A stretch of 64,000 bases of DNA, taken from the NCBI GenBank assembly GCA_028685875.1, contig JAQUDD010000005.1, positions 1 through 64,000 of the forward strand, read 5' to 3'. Both the position numbers and the translations under genes were made by a program. Of the stretch, positions 10,122-19,678 are shown piece after piece. A model generated the notes under the pieces. The model saw nothing but the letters and a program-made list of their open reading frames with translations, was not told the DNA's origin and searched no databases. Position 1 is the first letter of the stretch. The number at the start of each line of letters is the position of its first letter. Source of the stretch: Candidatus Absconditabacteria bacterium (GTDB lineage: Bacteria > Patescibacteriota > Gracilibacteria > Absconditabacterales > Absconditicoccaceae).

Positions 10122-11558
10122 TTACATCAAAGGAGCAAACAGTCTCATGATCGATTCTGAGAACTTCTTTCGCCAAGGTCTCGTTTTCCATTCTTTTAAA
10201 TCAATTTCTTTACACTGTTTCAAATCCTCTTCAAACAGTTTTTTATTTTCTTTCGCCAACACTTCATCATAGAGGTAGGAATTAATCTCAAAATGATGCT
10301 CAAAGCTTCTAAAATCCATATTTACGGATCAGACACTAGAGAGATAATCATCTACAACTAGGGTCTTAGCGTGAATAAACCCAGGAAGATATTCAAATAT
10401 TCTTACTCCAGCTTTCATTACTTCCTCATAATAGGAATGAGCAGCGGGATCAACATAAGAGGCATCCGTCTTTTTGGGTATCATAATGCGCACATCAATT
10501 CCGCTTAGCCCTGCTACACAGAGTGCATGAGTAATTTCCGTGTTAGGAAGAAAATACGGAGTCTGAATATAACAATACTCTTTAGCATTATTTAGAATAT
10601 TCGTTGTTGCTTGTAAGATAGAATTCCGTTGTGCATAATTTCCTCTAGGAACGATCTGTATACGATTGTTGGAGTAATGCTTACACTTTGGAAAATACTC
10701 CTCAAAATGCTGAATATCCTTTTCTCAACTATTAATCCAATCCAAGAGAAAGGAGGCCTGAAGTCCATACACTCCCTCTCATTGGATCCTCATATGAGTG
10801 TCTCTTCGTGTTGGACTGCTATGATACTCATCTCCTACGTTCATACCCCCCATATATCCGATCTTCCCATCAATCACGACCACTTTCCTATGATTACGAT
10901 AGTTGATGGTACTCTGTCGCCCTTTAAAAATTCCCTTAAAAAAGGGAGAAACTTTTACTCCTGCCGTGTTCATCTCACGATAAAAGCTAGCAGGGATCAT
11001 CCAATTAGCAGCATTATCGTAGAGAAACCTAACTTCTATCCCTTCTTCAGCCTTTTGCATCAATGCTTCTTTTACCTTTGTCCCTATAGCATCATTATCA
11101 AATCTAAAATATTCCATATGGATATGATGTTGAGCTTGCTGTATATCTTCCAAGAGTTGTCAGAATTTTCTTTCTCATGAGGTAATAATCTCTATATCAC
11201 TACCTTCTCGTATCCAAGCGTTAGGGTGATTCTTTAGGAGTCTCACTAAAGGCTGGTAGCCTTTATGAACATGCTCTGCAGTATCTTTAATATGCAGCTG
11301 TTTCAGTACCTGTTTCATTTCCTTCGTATAAAATTCAGGAATCTTTTCTTTCCCTCTGTGTCCTCGTCCAAAGACATAAAAAAGCAGAACTCAAAGAATG
11401 GGGACAAAGATGATCGTAACCATTCGAGCGAGACTTCTGATAGGATCTCTATTTTCACTGATCATTACTGCCAATGAGAAAAGTACAATAATTGCGTAGA
11501 TTGTTAAAAATCCTGCTTCAAAGATTTGTTCGATAATGAATAAGATATGCTGAGACAT
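10122..11558 (-). CDS. cls: Cardiolipin synthase-like phospholipase D family protein (copy 2)
   Basis: A 478-residue paralogue of the next gene, with the same layout: two N-terminal membrane helices, HRKVVVIDG and a second HAKTLVVDDYLSS motif, ending LFAPLM. About six in-frame TGA codons occur. Several align with ordinary GGN glycine codons in copy 1, for example in SSV-TGA-SVN versus SSFGSMN, and RIQ-TGA-EG versus RIHGHG. This is an internal proof that TGA means glycine here. Its ATG follows the glycosyltransferase TAA after two bases, so translation is probably coupled. Substrate may differ from copy 1. Confidence 0.92.
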
Positions 11559-11560
11559 TC

Positions 11561-12697
11561 TTATGATGGATCTGAATAAAGCTGTTCAAGTTGCTGAATA
11601 TTTTTTTCTCGACTAAAGTCTTTCTGTGCTATAGCTTCAATGCTTCCCGTTCTGGCTCTTTCTACTCCTTGGACGATGGCAGATGCAGATCTTGGCTGGA
11701 TGAAGATAACCTTCCCACTTACAACTTCTGGGATGGCTGCAAGCTGAGTAGTGATAAGTATTTTTTCCATCGCGCAAGCTTCACTATGCACGGATCCAAA
11801 TCCCTCTGCGAGGCTCGGGGCAATCACGAGATCAACGCAAGCAACCAGTTCTCTGAGTTTGTCCACCTCTCGTCCATCGAAAATGACTACGCGATCTGGT
11901 GATCAGCTTTTTTTAGCTTGTTGTTTAATCGTTTTTCTGAGGAGATGGTCTCTTTTGGCATGAATGAGATTAAAAATCAGAATGGCATCAGGATTGGCTT
12001 GTAAAAGCTCAGGAATGGCTTGCACCAGATAATCGATCCCTTTAGTGATTCCGCTGTGTCCGTAGTAGAGCATGAGATATTTTCCTTCTCGTTGATACTT
12101 CTGCTTTCGCTCTTTGATGGTGTTTTCTTTTACTTGCTCCTTACTCCAAAATTCGGTATCTACACCATTGTAAAGTAACTGTAATTTTTGGTCCTTGATC
12201 CCATAACGCGTCCTGAGACTATTGAGTGTATAGAGGGAAACGCAGGCATAGACTTCTTGAGGAAAACAAAAAATCAGCCATTCGCAGAGTTTCCATATTC
12301 AGCTGCTATATCGAGGCTTAAAGCTCGCTCGTAGCGCTCAAAAAATCTCATGTACGGTCAGAATCCTCTTTTTCTTGAAAAGAAATCCCAAGACACTCCC
12401 AATGATTGCGCTGGTATAGGTCGAAGTATGAATAATTTCTATTTCAGGATTGTTTCTCAGTATCTTTGCTCCTGCGCGAAATGCTTTCCAAAAAAAGGAG
12501 CTTCTTCCTTTTCCTATTCTGTGGATAGTGAGATTGTCTTGTTGTTCAGATTTTTTCAACTTGGGATCAAAGCGTGAGGTAAGAAGCGTGATATGGTATC
12601 CTTTTTTGCATAGACGAGAAATCGTGTTTTCAAACACATTTTCAATGCCTCCTCTGTGAGGGGGACAAAAATCTAAGATAAAAAAAAGCTGTTTCAT
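11561..12697 (-). CDS. Group 1 (GT4-like) glycosyltransferase
   Basis: A 378-residue GT-B enzyme that probably transfers a sugar from a nucleotide donor to a lipid or polysaccharide. The N-terminal domain shows PPHRGGIENV and HITLLTSR. The C-terminal donor-binding domain shows YYGHSGITKGIDYLVQ and the E-x7-E signature in EGFGSVHSEA. Several TGA codons read as Gly. First gene of the operon with two phospholipase D-type enzymes, which suggests glycolipid or membrane lipid synthesis; the actual sugar and acceptor are not visible. Confidence 0.88.
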
Positions 12698-12826
12698 ATC
12701 TTATCTCGCGAGTAAATCTGCCTTTTTATAGTTTTTTATCTCCTGCTTGCAAGGAGACTCCTTCTCTTGTGAAAGTTGGTCCTTCTTCGTCCTCTTCTTC
12801 CTTTATCTTGTGAAGGTATATTATTT

Positions 12827-14374
12827 TTACAAAATCCCCAAAATTCTCCTCACTTCAAAAAATTTCTCGGCATCTTGATCATGAGCAAAGGCTTTTAATC
12901 CCATAAAAACTTTCCCTTGATGTTTTATTTTCTTCATCTCGAGAGGAGTGATCTCTCTTTCTGTCTCTTCGAAATCCTTTCCGCGATAGAGGATACAGAT
13001 TTTTTTCTCTTTTTTGATTGCTTTCTCCAGCTCAGCATAGATCGGTAGCTGTTCGACGGGCCTTTCAAAGGTTTTCCCTTTAAATTGCTGCATAAAATTG
13101 AGCACTGCTTTATCCAAAATAATATCCCTGAGCAAGATCGGCGTAGTCAGCTTCAGACCTTTGATGCTCTTGCATCTACTGAGGGCGACATAGGTCTGAC
13201 CGTGAGCGAAGCTCCCGCCTCTGAGATCGAGAATGACCTTATCAAAGGTCTTCCCCTGAGATTTGTGGATGGTGCAGGCTCGCGCGAGTTTAAGCGGAAT
13301 TTGAGCGAAAGATCCCATCACTTCGCTATCCAGTTTCTTGCTATCAAAGTCGTAGACATATTGACTGACTCTCCAGGTGTAGGGTTTCACTTCTACCGTT
13401 TCTCCATCAAAAAGTGTGACTTCTACGCTGCTTCTTGAGATGCTTTTCACGGTTCCGATCGTTCCATTTGCTCGTCTCCCTGCGTTGTCATTCACGACAA
13501 ACATCACTTGAGCTCAGACTTTTAAAACTAATTTTTCTTCTGTCGGAAAATAGGAAGGTGCCATACTTCCCTTCACAATCGCCGGGAAAAGTTCTTCTTC
13601 TTCATTAATTTGCTCGAGCATCTGCTGATTAATCTCATCGACGGTGCTGTTTCTTCCCGCCAGATACATATCTCCTGGCTCAAGTCTGAATTTTTCTTTG
13701 CTCACGACCTGCTCGTTGAGTTGATTTAAGGTGTCTTGATCAACAAGGTCTTCTCTGATGGTATTCAAGATATCAATAAAAAACGGATCCCTTTGGCGAT
13801 AGATTTTCTCGAGTTCATGAAAGGTAAAACTAAACTCACCATTGGTAATCACCTTACTCGAGAAGAAATAGGGACTAGGATATTTCTCTCTGAAAAAAGC
13901 TTTCTCCTCATTAGTCACCACCGGGGGAAGCTGAAAAAGATCTCCGATCAGGATCATTTGTTTCCCACCGAAAGGGAGTTTATTTTCACAAACGATCTGA
14001 AGATAGAGATTGATAAAATCAAAGAGATCTGCTCTCACCATGGAGATTTCATCGATCACCAGCGCATCGAGCTCGGTGAACATCGGATCTCCGATGAACA
14101 TTTTTGCTTCTTTTTTGATGGATTTTTCGGTGGATTTTGGTCAGATTTTGAAAAAAGAATGGATCGTTGATCCTCCGATATTAAGCGCAGCCACGCCGGT
14201 GGGAGCGAGGACGGCGATATTTTTTTGGGTATTCGCAATAAAAGAGCGGAGGAGCGTAGATTTCCCTGTTCCTGCTTTCCCAGTAAGAAAAAGATTCTGC
14301 TTCGTCTTTTCCATAATGTAGAGTGCCTCTAATGCCTTTTCATCGAAGTTAAGTTCCATTCTCTGTTTTCCCAT
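12827..14374 (-). CDS. Pif1-family DNA helicase with C-terminal WYL-like domain
   Basis: A 515-residue superfamily 1B (5'-3') helicase. Motifs in order: Walker A TGKAGTGKSTLL near residue 30, LAPTGVAALNIGG, Walker B ALVIDEISMV, IGDLFQLPPV, and near the end ACTIHKSQGKTFDKVILD and YVALSRC. Two TGA codons read as Gly. After the helicase core the last ~70 residues (ILYRGKDF, TEREITPLEMK, FEVRRILGI) resemble a WYL domain, an arrangement known for some bacterial Pif1 helicases. Likely resolves G-quadruplexes or stalled forks. Apparently transcribed alone. Confidence 0.9.
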
Positions 14375-14476
14375 AGTAAACTATATTTCACAGTAGGGTT
14401 TTAAAGAGGGATTACAAGCAAGAAAAAAGCTAGACTCTCTTGTGGTTTGACATCTTACTAAAAAGTCTACAGAAAT

Positions 14477-14505
14477 TTGACAGATATAGAAAAAAGATAT
14501 ATAAT
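14477..14505 (+). promoter_or_regulatory. Consensus sigma-70 promoter for the M23 peptidase gene
   Basis: TTGACA (14477-14482), 17-base spacer and TATAAT (14500-14505) match the sigma-70 consensus exactly. The ATG of the M23 gene lies 35 bases after the -10 box. Confidence 0.9.
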
Positions 14506-14539
14506 ATGTTTATAGTATTTTATACCAGAAAACAAAAAC

Positions 14540-15922
14540 ATGAAGCATCGAGCCACATATGATCAAATGTATGCCAAGTTTAATCAGAAACTCTGAGAAA
14601 GAATCATTAAGAAAAATCACAGAGGAAGAAGGGTTGAAAAACTCTATAATGCCACCACGAAATTTTCTCGTACACGAATCTATATGGGGGAACTTGCTTT
14701 AGCATTTACGTTTATGTTTACTTCAGTGCTCTTTGGAAATGGAAGTAATTTGCCAAATAATACTACGCTTGTCTATCCTTTCTATCAAGTATCTACCCTC
14801 GAGTGTAGAACCTTAGAATGGGATGCTATGCCAGATTCTTGTAAGATTAATCTACCGATTATCCACGGAGCTAATTATGAAACCTATCAGTACGATAAAA
14901 CCTACACAGACATCTATACAGTCCTTCGAGGAGCTTCCTATTCTCTCGGACGGGATCAGTCTGTAGGGGCGCACTCAGCTACAGATATTGCAACGGCAAA
15001 AGGTACTCCAATGTATGCAATTGCAGATGGAGAAATCTACTCAGCAGGATGGAATAGTGCATATGGAAATCTAGTAAGACTTAAGTTTAAATATAACGGA
15101 AAAATCTATTATGCAGTATATTCTCACCTAGATAGCTATAGTGTAAAAGCTGGAGATCTCGTAAAGAAAGGACAAGAAATCGCAAAAGTAGGAAATACAG
15201 GAAATACTTCTGGAGCCTTAGGAGGATATCATGTGCACTTTGAAATGGATCAAGATGCTTCTGGAAGACCAGCATATTCTTATAATGGATGTGCGGATTT
15301 GGCTGTAGGGCATTACCAGATTATCCAGCAAGGACTTTGTAGAGTAGAATTATTCAAGAATACCTTGGATCCTATAGCATTCCTAGAAAGTGCATGAGCA
15401 ACCTATCCTGATACTTCTGATCATGGCTCAGCTCCTACAGAACCAACGACTCCCTCTGAGCCAGAGACGCCTACTGAGCCAACAACTCCTACAACACCAG
15501 AACTTCCTACAACACCTACTGAGCCAACAACTCCTGTACAACCTACCCAACCAGAAGAAGATACTAAAAATCTGATTGAACTTGACTATAATAAACTAGA
15601 TCTCACAGGAAAAGAATTTCTCAATAAACGAGATATTACGATAGAACAAAGTACCAAGGAGGCAATTTCTCTAGATCAAACGATTACCTTCACCATCACA
15701 ATTAAACACAAACAAACAGGAGAAGCGTTTCATGGAACTTTAAACCAACCACTACTTTTCATTGCTAGTAATACGAATGTAACCCTAGATCCCGTCTCTA
15801 CTGTACTTGTCTCTCAAGGAAAAGCGATAGTGACTCTTACTCCTCAAAAAGTAGGAAGCGTTTACCTCGCAATCAATAAAGGAATGGCAAAAATCTGAGG
15901 GACTACCATCGTGATTAAGTAA
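14540..15922 (+). CDS. M23-family (LytM) peptidoglycan endopeptidase
   Basis: A 460-residue envelope protein. A basic N-terminal ~50 residues precede a hydrophobic signal/anchor (about residues 50-70). The LytM domain follows: GAHSATDIA (zinc-site region, with the usual H-x3-D spacing), AIADGEIYSAGW, VYSHLDSY and GGYHVHFEM with the H-x-H pair. Next comes a linker of about 45 residues with repeated TEPTTP units, then a beta-rich C-terminal domain. Three TGA codons read as Gly. The domain order suggests a secreted wall-cutting enzyme held off the membrane by the Pro/Thr linker. It has its own consensus promoter and terminator. Confidence 0.92.
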
Positions 15923-15937
15923 TATTCTTTTATCTAC

Positions 15938-15969
15938 AAAAAAGCCTGAATATCCTTCAGGTTTTTTTT
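15938..15969 (+). terminator. Terminator of the M23 peptidase gene
   Basis: CCTGAA (15945-15950) pairs with TTCAGG (15956-15961), followed by eight Ts. Confidence 0.88.
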
Positions 15970-16095
15970 CAATTGCTACTTTTGTGGATTTTGCTTCAAT
16001 CTCAACAGGAGAAAGTATTTCATTGAGTGAGTCAGACATCGATAATTTAAGACAACTAGAGTAAATGTGTAGCTGTGCTTAGGATAGCAGAAAAC

Positions 16096-16824
16096 TTATC
16101 CCCTGATAAAAATCTTATCGGTATACTCGCTCAGAATATGTTTCACCGCATCAACTTCTTCACGTGTGCATGCAGCTAATCCTTTGAGTGGGTAGGGTCG
16201 TCCCATTTCTTCCCACTTACTTGTACCAAGATTGTGATAAGGCAAAAGTTCTACTCTCTGAAAATTAGGCAAAGTCTGAATAAATGTTCAGAGTTTTTTG
16301 ACATCCTCTTCCCCATCGGTATATCCAGGAACTACCACATATCTCAGCCAGTAATTCTTCTTTTCTGCATCCAAATACTTCACAAAATCAATGGGGGGTT
16401 GATTCTCTTTTCCTGTAAGCTGAAGATGTTTCTCAGGATTCATCTGTTTGATATCAGGTAGGACATAGTCAGTATATTTCAGACACTCCTTTACTTCATC
16501 ACTAAGGAAGTAGCCATTAGTATCTAGACAAGTATTGAATCCTTTTCCTTTCAAGAGCTTTAAGATAGGAAGAAGTTCCTTTGCCTGTAACAAAGGTTCT
16601 CCACCACTGAAAGTTATCCCACCCTTCATCCCAAAATATTCTTTTTGTCTCTCTGCAAGATCAAGAATATCTTCTGCAGAATATTCTTTTCCTCCCATGA
16701 GAGGAATCGTATCTGGATTGTGACAGTACATACAGCGAAACATACACCCTTGCAAAAAAATTACGAGCCTGATACCAGGTCCGTCTTGGGTTGCAAAGGT
16801 TTCATACGAATGCACTTTTATCAT
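16096..16824 (-). CDS. pflA: Pyruvate formate-lyase activating enzyme (radical SAM)
   Basis: A 242-residue glycyl-radical activase. The radical SAM cluster motif is CMFRCMYCHNPD (C-x3-C-x2-C) and GGITFSGGEPLLQ follows. FATQDGPGIR near the N-terminus is typical of PflA. One TGA at 16288 reads as Gly and adds the last ~64 residues, which a standard reading would lose. It makes the glycyl radical on pyruvate formate-lyase, pointing to anaerobic pyruvate metabolism; no pfl gene is in the window. Confidence 0.94.
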
Positions 16825-16970
16825 ATTTTTTACTTTTTGTTCATAAAATACTTACTCCAACGGAAATACTTATAGGGATTTAGCTACTATTTTCAATATC
16901 AGAGAAGACTCTCTCTTACAAATTCAGAGGATTTCTCTATATTCAGTCCATATTATCTTCATAATATTCT

Positions 16971-18140
16971 ATGCTCTATCAATTCAAAAGCAAAGCTGAA
17001 GATTTCCTCGTAGAAGAACTCCTCCCTCAAGCACCAAAATGAGAAGGAGATGTCTTCTATGTCTTTTTTGAGAAAAAAAATCTGACTACCATCGAAGTCC
17101 TTGAACACCTCGGAGCAAAACTCAAAATTTCTCGTGAGGACCTCTGAATCGCTGGACTCAAAGATAAGGTAGGGATTACCAGACAACGAATCTCTGTGTA
17201 TAAAAGCATCTTACAAAGAATTGGAGGAGAAGTCATTTTTTGTGCTTGTCTCGAGGAGATTTGTAAGATACTGAAAACGACTTGGTCAGATCACCCGCTT
17301 AGGATAGCAAATAATGCAGGGAATCGTTTTGTGGTTCGTTTAAGATCTACTGGATTGCCACGCCTTACAGGCTCGCAATGACAAGAAATTAAAAATCAGA
17401 TTTCTGCTAATATAGAAAAGGTTAAAGAAAGAGGATTCCCTAATTGTTTCTGATCTCAGAGATTTGGGAAGAGAAATAAGAATTTCCTTGAAGCAAAAAA
17501 GATTATGGAAAGCTGAATATCGTGATTTCCCCAATCAGGAGGACAGTATCCTTATCATCTCAAGTTTATGCTTCAGGCCTACGCAAGCATGTATTTCAAT
17601 GAATATGTAATGTATCGCCGAGAAAAAAGTCAGCTTTTGCTCTGAGGAGATATCTTGGTGGATCGCTTTCATCCTGTAGAGGTAAAAACCGCCGTGTACG
17701 AAAACCAAGAAGTTCATCTTTTTGATTATCTCAGATGCAAAAGGGATTTCTGAAATCAGAGTTTTTTTGAACCTCATCACTTCAATGGAAGCGAAAGTTA
17801 TGATCCAAAGAAACGATTCCCTACAGGACCAATGCTGGGGAATAATTTGCTGCTTGCTCCTCAGGGAAGCAAGGCGAGAGTCCGTGATGATCTCTTACTT
17901 GAACTAGCTGAATTTAATGAGCAAGCGATAGAAGTCTGTAAACTGTATCAATTACGAGGGGTGAGAAGAGCACTTCGAGTGAAGGTGGGGGATTTTGCTT
18001 ATAGCTTTGAAGGAAATGATCTCTTACTCAACTTCTCACTTCCTACAGGAAGTTATGCAACCGTCTTGCTTGCCTTCGTACTAGAAGGGATTGATGGTAA
18101 AACTTTGAGAGAAAATAGATTAGAGATTCCGAGGATATAA
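16971..18140 (+). CDS. truD: tRNA pseudouridine(13) synthase TruD, with an in-frame repeat insertion
   Basis: A 389-residue pseudouridine synthase acting on U13 of tRNA. The catalytic region reads IAGLKDKVGITRQRIS (the Asp in GLKDK is the nucleophile). Later come GFPNCFGSQRFGKRN and FPTGPMLGNNLLLAP, all TruD signatures. About ten TGA codons are in frame, so no standard-code fragment covers more than a part. Between NRFVVRLRS and the helix before GFPNCFG lies an extra segment encoded by 17351-17383, a palindromic repeat element also found in uvrD and near 57300. The frame stays open, so the protein is probably functional. Confidence 0.92.
17351..17383 (+). repeat. Palindromic repeat element inside truD
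   Basis: A 33-bp segment with GGATTGCCACG on the left and CTCGCAATGACA on the right. ATTGC pairs with GCAAT, and an inner CCT pairs with AGG. The same ends occur, in opposite orientation, inside uvrD (23375-23409) and in the intergenic cluster (57292-57334). Its length keeps the truD frame. Confidence 0.75.
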
Positions 18141-18141
18141 A

Positions 18142-18172
18142 AAGACCTAAGGTAAGTTTCACCTCAGGTCTT
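18142..18172 (+). terminator. Hairpin between convergent truD and the purM remnant
   Basis: AAGACCTAAGGT (18142-18153) pairs with ACCTCAGGTCTT (18161-18172) with one mismatch. T-tracts are weak; it may serve both convergent genes. Confidence 0.55.
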
Positions 18173-18194
18173 AATATTCTTAGTTAAGAATTAA

Positions 18195-18680
18195 CTAGTA
18201 TTCAAAAGTCCCATATGGACTCTGAATAATTAACTCTTTTTTGTTGCTCTGCTCAACATGGCCGATGATTTGTGCATCGACATTGAACGAATGTGAAATA
18301 TCTATCACTTCCTGAGCAAATTCTTCAGGAAGATATAGTTCCACCCGGTGTCCCATGTTAAACACTTTGTACATTTCTTCCCAAGTTGTCTGGCTTTCTG
18401 ACCGAATAATTCGGAATAATGGAGGAAGAGGAAACATATTGTTTTTTACAACTCTTAGATTGTCTCCTAAGAAGTGTAAAATCTTCGTTTGTGCACCACC
18501 GGAGCAGTGCACTATTCCGTGAATCTTTGTTCGGTCTAAACAATCAAGAACCTTTTTGATTACTCAAGCCGAAATTGCAGGAATGCTTGTTGGTTTAATC
18601 TTTTCTTTTTTCAATTTATTTTGTGCAATCTGAGTAACAGAATCAACGATAATTGTTGCTAAAGGGGTGACATTGAGCAT
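18195..18680 (-). pseudogene. purM: PurM (AIR synthase) C-terminal half, 5'-truncated
   Basis: About 161 codons encode only the C-terminal AIRS_C domain of phosphoribosylformylglycinamidine cyclo-ligase. Signatures: IHGIVHCSGGAQTKILHFL, NMFPLPPLFRIIR, EEMYKVFNMGHRVELYLPEE and IIGHVEQS. The N-terminal ATP-binding half is absent: the frame meets TAA at 18699-18701, just upstream of the ATG. One TGA reads as Gly. The wording of the motifs is closest, from memory, to Bacteroidetes PurM, so it may be a transferred piece. It sits in a decayed island with a recombinase remnant. An alternative is a stand-alone domain that is still made; the frame is intact. Confidence 0.75.
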
Positions 18681-18721
18681 CACTCTATGATATTTGTTTT
18701 ATTAGATTTATTCTAGATTCT

Positions 18722-19054
18722 TTAAAGATTAGTATCATATTCTCAAATAGGAGGTATTTGGTTTGGATCTAATTGATTTTCTTTATCTGCTTTTTCTTTT
18801 TTAATTTCTTCTCTAAGCTCTTCTCTCATTATTTCTTCTTCTAATTCTGCCTTAATTTGTTCTTTAGTTTTTTTTTCAAAATAAATTGTTCTTTCTTGTT
18901 TTTCAATTTCTTTTTGATACTTAAAAGCTACAACAAATGATAGCATTACAACAATGATTCCTAACCATAAATATCCCTGAATTGAGAGTATCATCATAGT
19001 TACAATTGAGATAAAGATTGTTGCTTTTTGTTTTGCTTTTGTTAATGCAATCAT
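18722..19054 (-). CDS. Small membrane protein with charged C-terminal tail
   Basis: A 110-residue protein: two hydrophobic helices (about residues 10-45), then a strongly charged Lys/Glu helix and a Pro-containing end. One TGA near the C-terminus adds seven residues before TAA at 18722. The ATG at 19054 is preferred over one at 19114 because the latter overlaps the promoter. Family unknown. It lies between the purM and recombinase remnants and may be cargo of the former element. Confidence 0.65.
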
Positions 19055-19085
19055 CTTCTTTGAAGAAAAAAATAAAACTAAACAT

Positions 19086-19114
19086 ATTATAAATTTTCGA
19101 CTAAAAAATGTCAA
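19086..19114 (-). promoter_or_regulatory. Consensus sigma-70 promoter for the small membrane gene
   Basis: On the minus strand TTGACA (19109-19114 on plus) is followed by 17 bases and TATAAT (19086-19091). It gives a leader of about 25 bases before the ATG at 19054 and so decides the start. Confidence 0.88.
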
Positions 19115-19169
19115 ATTTTCCAGCTGGAAAAGGAGCTGGGCGAGCTAGGATCGTCGCTCCATCCTGTTA

Positions 19170-19541
19170 TTAAATTAAGTTATTGATCAAACTTGCAGTC
19201 TCAGCAAGTTCTCTATTACATGCATGAATATATAAACTAGTAGTTGCAAGGCTACTATGTCCTGCCAACTTCTGTATTTTATATAAATCAGCTCAAGATC
19301 TTGCAAGAAATGATAGATGGGTATGCCTGAAAGTGTGAGCAGTAAAAGGAATATTTATTTTTTCGCTAATTTTTCTTAGTCTTCTTCCTATTCTATTTTG
19401 TGTCCGTCAAATTATTTTATCATTTGATCCTTTTCTGAATATCTTACATTCTTCGATAATCTCATTTTTTATAAAAATAGAGCGTATTTTCTTTCCTTTT
19501 CATAAAATAGTAATTTGTTTGTACTTATTTGTTATTTAACA
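19170..19541 (-). pseudogene. Tyrosine recombinase (phage integrase family), C-terminal remnant
   Basis: The frame encodes the C-terminal catalytic part of a tyrosine recombinase: KGKKIRSIF, then HTFRHTHLSFLARSGADL, IQKLAGHSSLATTSLYIH. These supply the H-x-x-R, the G-H and the nucleophile Tyr. Upstream it runs into TAA with no usable ATG, and the N-terminal arm- and core-binding domains and the first catalytic Arg are missing. Two TGA codons read as Gly, so the remnant already uses the host code. It ends in a double TAA stop. Confidence 0.82.
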
Positions 19542-19678
19542 CTCGTTTTGTTTTTATAGTATATATATAAATCTCTCTCAAAGTCAATCTTAGCTTGGTG
19601 TTCAGATCTTTCTTTTTTTGATAAAATGAGGATTTTATTTATACTTGATCTATGATGTTTTATCTTGTTAGATAGTAG

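Noticed and set aside
12739-12756. Hairpin CTCCT...AGGAG between the Pif1 gene and the glycosyltransferase
   Set aside because: No T run follows in either direction, so a terminator call is not supported.
15785-16039. 84-residue minus-strand frame after pflA (begins MSDSLNEILSPVEIEA)
   Set aside because: It runs through the terminator of the M23 gene and then antisense to its coding end; the first residues look plausible but nothing else supports it.
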